Shown: piece after piece, positions 42,141-45,899 of the stretch
How positions within the stretch are numbered: the stretch's first letter is position 1
How the letters are laid out: each line of letters begins with the position of its first letter
NCBI RefSeq assembly: GCF_003987645.1
Contig: NZ_NGKA01000021.1
Location: forward strand, 1-45,899
From: Vagococcus elongatus
GTDB taxonomy: Bacteria > Bacillota > Bacilli > Lactobacillales > Vagococcaceae
DNA length: 45,899 nucleotides
Direction: 5' to 3'
Made by a program: the position numbers and the translations under genes
Notes under the pieces: generated by a model
What the model was told of the DNA's origin: nothing
Database searches by the model: none
What the model saw: only the letters and a program-made list of their open reading frames with translations

Positions 42141-42767
42141 ATGAAACTGATTGATATGAAAGTTAAAGATTTTATGACTGTCCTAGGTTCTGATGAACCG
42201 GCTCCTGGTGGAGGTTCTGCTTCAGCATTAGCTGGAAGCATGGGTATCTCTTTAACAAAAATGGTGACTGAACTAAGTTTTGGAAAAAAGAAATATGAAG
42301 AGTTTGAGGCATTACTAAAGGAAGCTCATGAAGAAACGACACAGCTGCAAGCGTCTTTTATTAAAGCTATCGATGAGGATACAGAGGCGTTCAATAAAGT
42401 GTCAGCCGTTTTTTCAATGCCTAAAGAGACAGAAAAAGAAAAAGAAGAGCGTAAAGAGGCAATGCAGCAGGCGCTTAAAGGAGCGACGCAGACACCATTT
42501 GAAATGATGGAGATTGCCATAGAAGCATTAAACGTAACAAAAAAACTGATTGGAAAATCAAATACAAATGCAGCAAGTGATCTAGGTGTTGCAGCTTTAA
42601 ACTTAAAATCTGCCTTGCAAGGTGCTTGGCTCAATGTTTTGATCAATCTATCAGGGGTGAAAGATCCGGCTTTTGTAGAACAATATCAAGAGCAGGGGGC
42701 CCGTTTGCTAAGTGAGGGGTCAAGTTTAGCAGATGAAATTTATGAGGCCATCGAGAAAATTGTTTAA
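42141..42767 (+). CDS. fchA: Formimidoyltetrahydrofolate cyclodeaminase
   Basis: FchA releases ammonia from 5-formimino-tetrahydrofolate to give 5,10-methenyl-tetrahydrofolate. The 208-residue helical protein has the folate-binding loop [15 protein letters not shown] near residue 22 and [19 protein letters not shown] near residue 140, both typical of the family. AGGAGG lies within the 11-base gap after ftcD. Together the two genes replace the single bifunctional protein of animals. Confidence 0.95.
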   Translation: MKLIDMKVKDFMTVLGSDEPAPGGGSASALAGSMGISLTKMVTELSFGKKKYEEFEALLKEAHEETTQLQASFIKAIDEDTEAFNKVSAVFSMPKETEKEKEERKEAMQQALKGATQTPFEMMEIAIEALNVTKKLIGKSNTNAASDLGVAALNLKSALQGAWLNVLINLSGVKDPAFVEQYQEQGARLLSEGSSLADEIYEAIEKIV

Positions 42768-42784
42768 TCGGAAAGGAAGAAAAA

Positions 42785-44461
42785 ATGACACATTTATCAG
42801 ATATTGAGATTGCTAATCAAGTTAAAATGAAACCTATTACGGATATTGCTGAAAAGCTATCCATCCCAAGAGAAAGTTTATCTTTGTATGGTGAATACAA
42901 AGCAAAAATAAATGTTAGTAAGATCGGTGATTTAGAAAACACAGAACGGGGGAAGCTGATTCTTGTTACGGCTATTACTCCAACTCCAGCAGGAGAAGGT
43001 AAAACAACAACCTCTGTAGGCTTAGTTGATGCGCTGTCAAAAGTCGGAAAAAAAGCGGCCATCGCATTACGTGAACCTTCGTTAGGCCCTGTGTTTGGTG
43101 TGAAAGGCGGAGCAGCCGGTGGGGGACACGCACAAGTTGTTCCAATGGAAGATATCAATTTACATTTTACAGGAGATTTCCATGCTATAGGTGCAGCTAA
43201 TAATTTACTGGCAGCATTACTGGACAACCACATTCATCAAGGCAATTCTTTAGGCATCGATAGCCGCAGAATTACTTGGAAACGTGTCGTTGATATGAAC
43301 GATCGACAATTGAGATATATTGTCAATGGTCTTCAAGGAAGAGTAAATGGCGTGCCTCGTGAGGATGGCTATGATATCACAGTTGCTTCAGAAATCATGG
43401 CAGTTCTTTGTCTGGCAAATAGTATCACTGATTTGAAAGAAAAATTAAGAAAAATGATTGTTGCCTACACTTTTGATGGCAAGCCGGTTACGGCAGGTGA
43501 TTTAAAAGCTGAAGGAGCCATGACAGCTTTGTTGAAAGAGGCGATTCAGCCTAATATCGTACAAACACTGGAGCATTCGCCGGCGTTTATCCATGGCGGT
43601 CCTTTTGCCAATATCGCACACGGTTGTAACAGTGTCTTAGCCACTAAACTTGCTTTGAAATATGCAGATTATGCTGTGACAGAAGCAGGCTTTGGTGCCG
43701 ATTTAGGTGCAGAAAAATTCGTTGACATAAAGTGTCGGCTAGCTGATTTGAAACCAGATGCCGTCGTCTTAGTTGCTACCATTAGAGCGTTGAAGATGCA
43801 CGGCGGAGTGAAAAAAGCTGATTTGGGAACAGAAAATGTAGAAGCTGTTCTCAAAGGATTGCCAAATCTTGAAAAACACTTGAGTAATATTCAAGAGGTA
43901 TACGGTATGCCTGTAATTGTTGCCATTAATAAATTCCCGACGGATACAGATGCTGAACTGTCTGCGGTTGAAAAAGCATGTGAAGAACGAGGCGTTGAAG
44001 TATCACTCTCTGACGTTTGGGCAAAAGGCGGCGAAGGGGCCGTTGATTTAGCGAATAAAGTTATTGAATTAGCTGAAAAGGAAAATAATTTTAGCTTTGT
44101 TTATGATACAAAAGACTCAATCGAAGAAAAACTAAACAAAATAGTACAGAAAGTTTACGGCGGAGCTAAAGTCGAATTAACAGCTGGTGCACGTAAACAA
44201 CTTAAAGAGTTGAAAGAACACGGCTTCGATGACTACCCGATTTGTATGGCAAAGACACAATATTCATTCTCAGACGATGCCACGTTACTTGGTGCGCCAA
44301 AAGACTTTACTGTTACTATTCGTAACTTAAAAATTTCTGCAGGAGCAGGATTTATTGTGGCATTAACTGGTGCAGTGATGACCATGCCAGGTCTGCCGAA
44401 ATCACCAGCAGCTGAACGAATTGATGTTGATGTGGATGGTAATATTTCCGGACTATTTTAA
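42785..44461 (+). CDS. fhs: Formate-tetrahydrofolate ligase
   Basis: Fhs links formate and tetrahydrofolate with ATP; run in reverse it makes ATP from 10-formyl-tetrahydrofolate. The 558-residue protein has the nucleotide loop [16 protein letters not shown] near residue 62, [21 protein letters not shown] style segments and C-terminal [22 protein letters not shown], all family signatures. It starts 17 bases after fchA with GGAAAGGAAG upstream. Within this operon its likely job is to turn the histidine-derived one-carbon unit into formate plus ATP. The cyclohydrolase (folD) needed between FchA and Fhs is not in the window. Confidence 0.96.
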   Translation: MTHLSDIEIANQVKMKPITDIAEKLSIPRESLSLYGEYKAKINVSKIGDLENTERGKLILVTAITPTPAGEGKTTTSVGLVDALSKVGKKAAIALREPSLGPVFGVKGGAAGGGHAQVVPMEDINLHFTGDFHAIGAANNLLAALLDNHIHQGNSLGIDSRRITWKRVVDMNDRQLRYIVNGLQGRVNGVPREDGYDITVASEIMAVLCLANSITDLKEKLRKMIVAYTFDGKPVTAGDLKAEGAMTALLKEAIQPNIVQTLEHSPAFIHGGPFANIAHGCNSVLATKLALKYADYAVTEAGFGADLGAEKFVDIKCRLADLKPDAVVLVATIRALKMHGGVKKADLGTENVEAVLKGLPNLEKHLSNIQEVYGMPVIVAINKFPTDTDAELSAVEKACEERGVEVSLSDVWAKGGEGAVDLANKVIELAEKENNFSFVYDTKDSIEEKLNKIVQKVYGGAKVELTAGARKQLKELKEHGFDDYPICMAKTQYSFSDDATLLGAPKDFTVTIRNLKISAGAGFIVALTGAVMTMPGLPKSPAAERIDVDVDGNISGLF

Positions 44462-44462
44462 T

Positions 44463-45023
44463 ATGGAAATCGTTCATCTGACATCAGCTGACTATAAACT
44501 TTCAAACTGGAGCGGAGGAAAAACAAGAGAGATTTTCCTTTCTCCGTTTGGAGGAAATTACGAATTGAGAGCGTTTGATTTTCGTATCTCAAGTGCCGTT
44601 ATCGAATTGCAGCAATCAGAATTTACGCCATTACCAAATTTTAAAAGAAAATTAATGCCCTTAACTGACAGCATCACCTTAAAACAAAATGAACAAGTCA
44701 TTGAACTAAAACCATTTGATGTGTTTTCCTTTGATGGTTCCATTCCGACAACAAGCTATGGACAATGTATCGATTTTAATTTGATTTATAAAAAAACGAT
44801 GGTTGGGGAAATGTATGCCCTCGACCTGCAACCTGGCTCTATGGCTATAAAAAATGACTGTTTTTTGTATTTTTTAGATGACTGTATTCTAAAGGTCAAT
44901 GGGCAGATTTTTTCCTTAAAAAAAGATGAAACACTCAACATATCAAAAGTAGAGCAGCCGTTTGATTTAGAAATATTAGAAACCGTTGAATCATCTAAAC
45001 TGATTTATGTTAGCTGCATTTAA
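44463..45023 (+). CDS. hutD: HutD-family cupin protein
   Basis: The 186-residue protein fits the HutD family, small cupin-like proteins found in histidine utilisation operons and thought to limit or tune the pathway. Family traits are the opening LTSADYKLSNWSGGKTREIF, the FDFRISSAVI strand and a C-terminal cupin half with LDDCILKVNGQ. I start it at ATG 44463, one base after the fhs stop; an upstream in-frame start would lie inside fhs. The ribosome binding site is weak, so it probably depends on translational coupling. Confidence 0.85.
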   Translation: MEIVHLTSADYKLSNWSGGKTREIFLSPFGGNYELRAFDFRISSAVIELQQSEFTPLPNFKRKLMPLTDSITLKQNEQVIELKPFDVFSFDGSIPTTSYGQCIDFNLIYKKTMVGEMYALDLQPGSMAIKNDCFLYFLDDCILKVNGQIFSLKKDETLNISKVEQPFDLEILETVESSKLIYVSCI

Positions 45024-45305
45024 ACGGGCTAAACCATTTGGAAGATAATCAATTGTTGACTGATTTTTTTTGGCTGCTTAAAAATAGTTAGCTATGGTTT
45101 TATAGCAACATATACAAAATTATGGGGAATGGTATTCAACCTAATAGAGTTATTCGACCTGAAAATTTGAAAAAGTACTGTTTGATCATTTTGTTAGGCC
45201 ATTATTAGGTGCCAAGCCATTTCGCAACACTCAAGTATTGTTTTAAAACTAATTAAACGGAATAGTTACAATGGTTGAGTAATCAACAGTACAAGGAGTA
45301 GTAAT
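45024..45305 (+). other. Gap between hutD and the permease
   Basis: No gene, strong terminator or clear promoter is seen. A 28-codon frame at 45122-45208 lacks a ribosome binding site. The permease ribosome binding site AAGGAGTAG lies at the right edge. Confidence 0.4.
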
Positions 45306-45785
45306 ATGCAAAATGAGGAACAGATTCCGGAGATTTCGGATATTAAAGACCTAGAAGAATTTGCCAGTGATGATGAACAAGCAAAATTTAGTTTAAGCGG
45401 TGCGACTTTATACGGGATTAATGCGGTTATCGGTTCAGGAATATTTTTACTTCCGAGAACGATTTACCAAGATTTAGGACCGGCTTCATTGGTCGCAATG
45501 CTAGTTGATGTTTTGCTAGTGTTAATGATAGCAGTTTGTTTTGCTGAAGTAGCGGGCTATTTTAATAAAAATGGCGGTGCTTTTCAATATGCTAAATCGG
45601 CTTTTGGAGATTTTGTCGGCTTTAATGTGGGAATTTTAGGATGGTTTGTAACAATCATCGCATGGGCTGCAATGGCAGCAGGATTTGCTAAATTATTGAT
45701 TCAAACATTCCCTTCGCTTGAAGGAAAAAATACGATAATTAGTGTCATTTTAGTAATTTTTCTATCACTAATTAATGCCTACTGA
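45306..45785 (+). CDS. APC-family amino acid permease, truncated
   Basis: The first 159 residues of an amino acid-polyamine-organocation transporter are present: a charged cytoplasmic N-terminus, then TM1 with the substrate-binding loop GINAVIGSGIFLLPRTIY, TM2-3 with FAEVAGYFNKNGGAFQYA, and two further helices. A complete protein has about 12 helices and 430-480 residues. The reading frame runs into the terminal repeat and stops after NAY, so the rest is missing. AAGGAGTAGTAAT precedes the ATG. By position it may be the histidine or urocanate importer of the pathway; specificity cannot be read from the sequence. Confidence 0.85.
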   Translation: MQNEEQIPEISDIKDLEEFASDDEQAKFSLSGATLYGINAVIGSGIFLLPRTIYQDLGPASLVAMLVDVLLVLMIAVCFAEVAGYFNKNGGAFQYAKSAFGDFVGFNVGILGWFVTIIAWAAMAAGFAKLLIQTFPSLEGKNTIISVILVIFLSLINAY

Positions 45786-45899
45786 ATAATTATATGATTT
45801 TTAAAAAGTATGGCTTTAATGTTTTTCAAGCTGAATCTTAGCGAATTGAAATTGTAAGCTAAAAAAAGGCGCAAAAAATCTGCCGTCAATTTTGACAAA
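45772..45899. repeat. Terminal 128-base repeat, right copy
   Basis: This is the exact inverted copy of bases 1-128. It supplies the last codons and stop of the permease frame and so interrupts it. Both window ends therefore run outward into the same sequence in the same orientation, as expected when two copies of one repeat flank a unique segment. Confidence 0.9.

Noticed and set aside
42817-43233. 138-codon minus-strand open frame
   Set aside because: Antisense shadow of fhs with composition dictated by the plus-strand codons.

Overview
The window is an AT-rich, densely coded chromosomal segment of a Gram-positive, low-GC bacterium of the Lactobacillales. It most resembles Enterococcaceae (Enterococcus/Vagococcus-like), judged from gene content rather than any database search. 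Supporting signs are strong AGGAGG ribosome binding sites, infC-rpmI-rplT behind an L20-type leader, a manganese ABC operon in the efaCBA order, the spx-mecA pair, a YxeA-family protein, class III ribonucleotide reductase and a short SRP RNA. The extreme ends (1-128 and 45772-45899) are perfect inverted copies of one 128-base sequence. Each copy cuts off a gene, so the window is probably a contig that ends in a dispersed repeat on both sides.

Layout. 0.1-4.3 kb: a truncated Mga-like regulator, a small unknown gene, a YugP-type membrane zinc peptidase, a small membrane protein, and a minus-strand PucR-like regulator plus PHP phosphatase. 4.5-7.5 kb: signal peptidase I, tadA, a membrane-anchored MutS-like ATPase and the SRP RNA. 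7.6-9.4 kb: minus-strand DUF898, YxeA and LysM proteins. 9.8-14 kb: a LOG-family/NAD(P)H oxidoreductase operon, then a manganese uptake operon with a DtxR-type operator. 14-17 kb: infC-rpmI-rplT with an attenuating leader, a GHKL histidine kinase without a convincing start next to a frameshifted small gene, and tRNA-Thr(CGU). 17-23 kb: a BcrA-type ABC exporter, then nrdD-nrdG behind two NrdR-box-like sites.

23-32 kb holds pepA, an MBL hydrolase, a lipoate ligase, a divergent ClpP with Ser-His-Asn in the triad positions, trpS, spx, mecA, a HAD phosphatase, a cysteine-free uracil-DNA glycosylase-like protein and a Nudix hydrolase.

32-45.8 kb is a metabolic island for histidine use: urocanate hydratase (hutU), imidazolonepropionase (hutI), a 1011-residue BTAD-ATPase-TPR regulator, a glutamate-mutase-associated MutL protein, then ftcD-fchA-fhs-hutD and a truncated amino acid permease. 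Together they take urocanate to formiminoglutamate, pass the formimino group to tetrahydrofolate, release ammonia, and can recover ATP through formate-tetrahydrofolate ligase running in reverse. The unusual part is MutL, which suggests the glutamate may be fermented by a B12-dependent glutamate mutase encoded elsewhere. Histidase (hutH) is not in the window and may lie beyond the truncated permease. A near-consensus CcpA site lies upstream of ftcD, which suggests carbon catabolite control.
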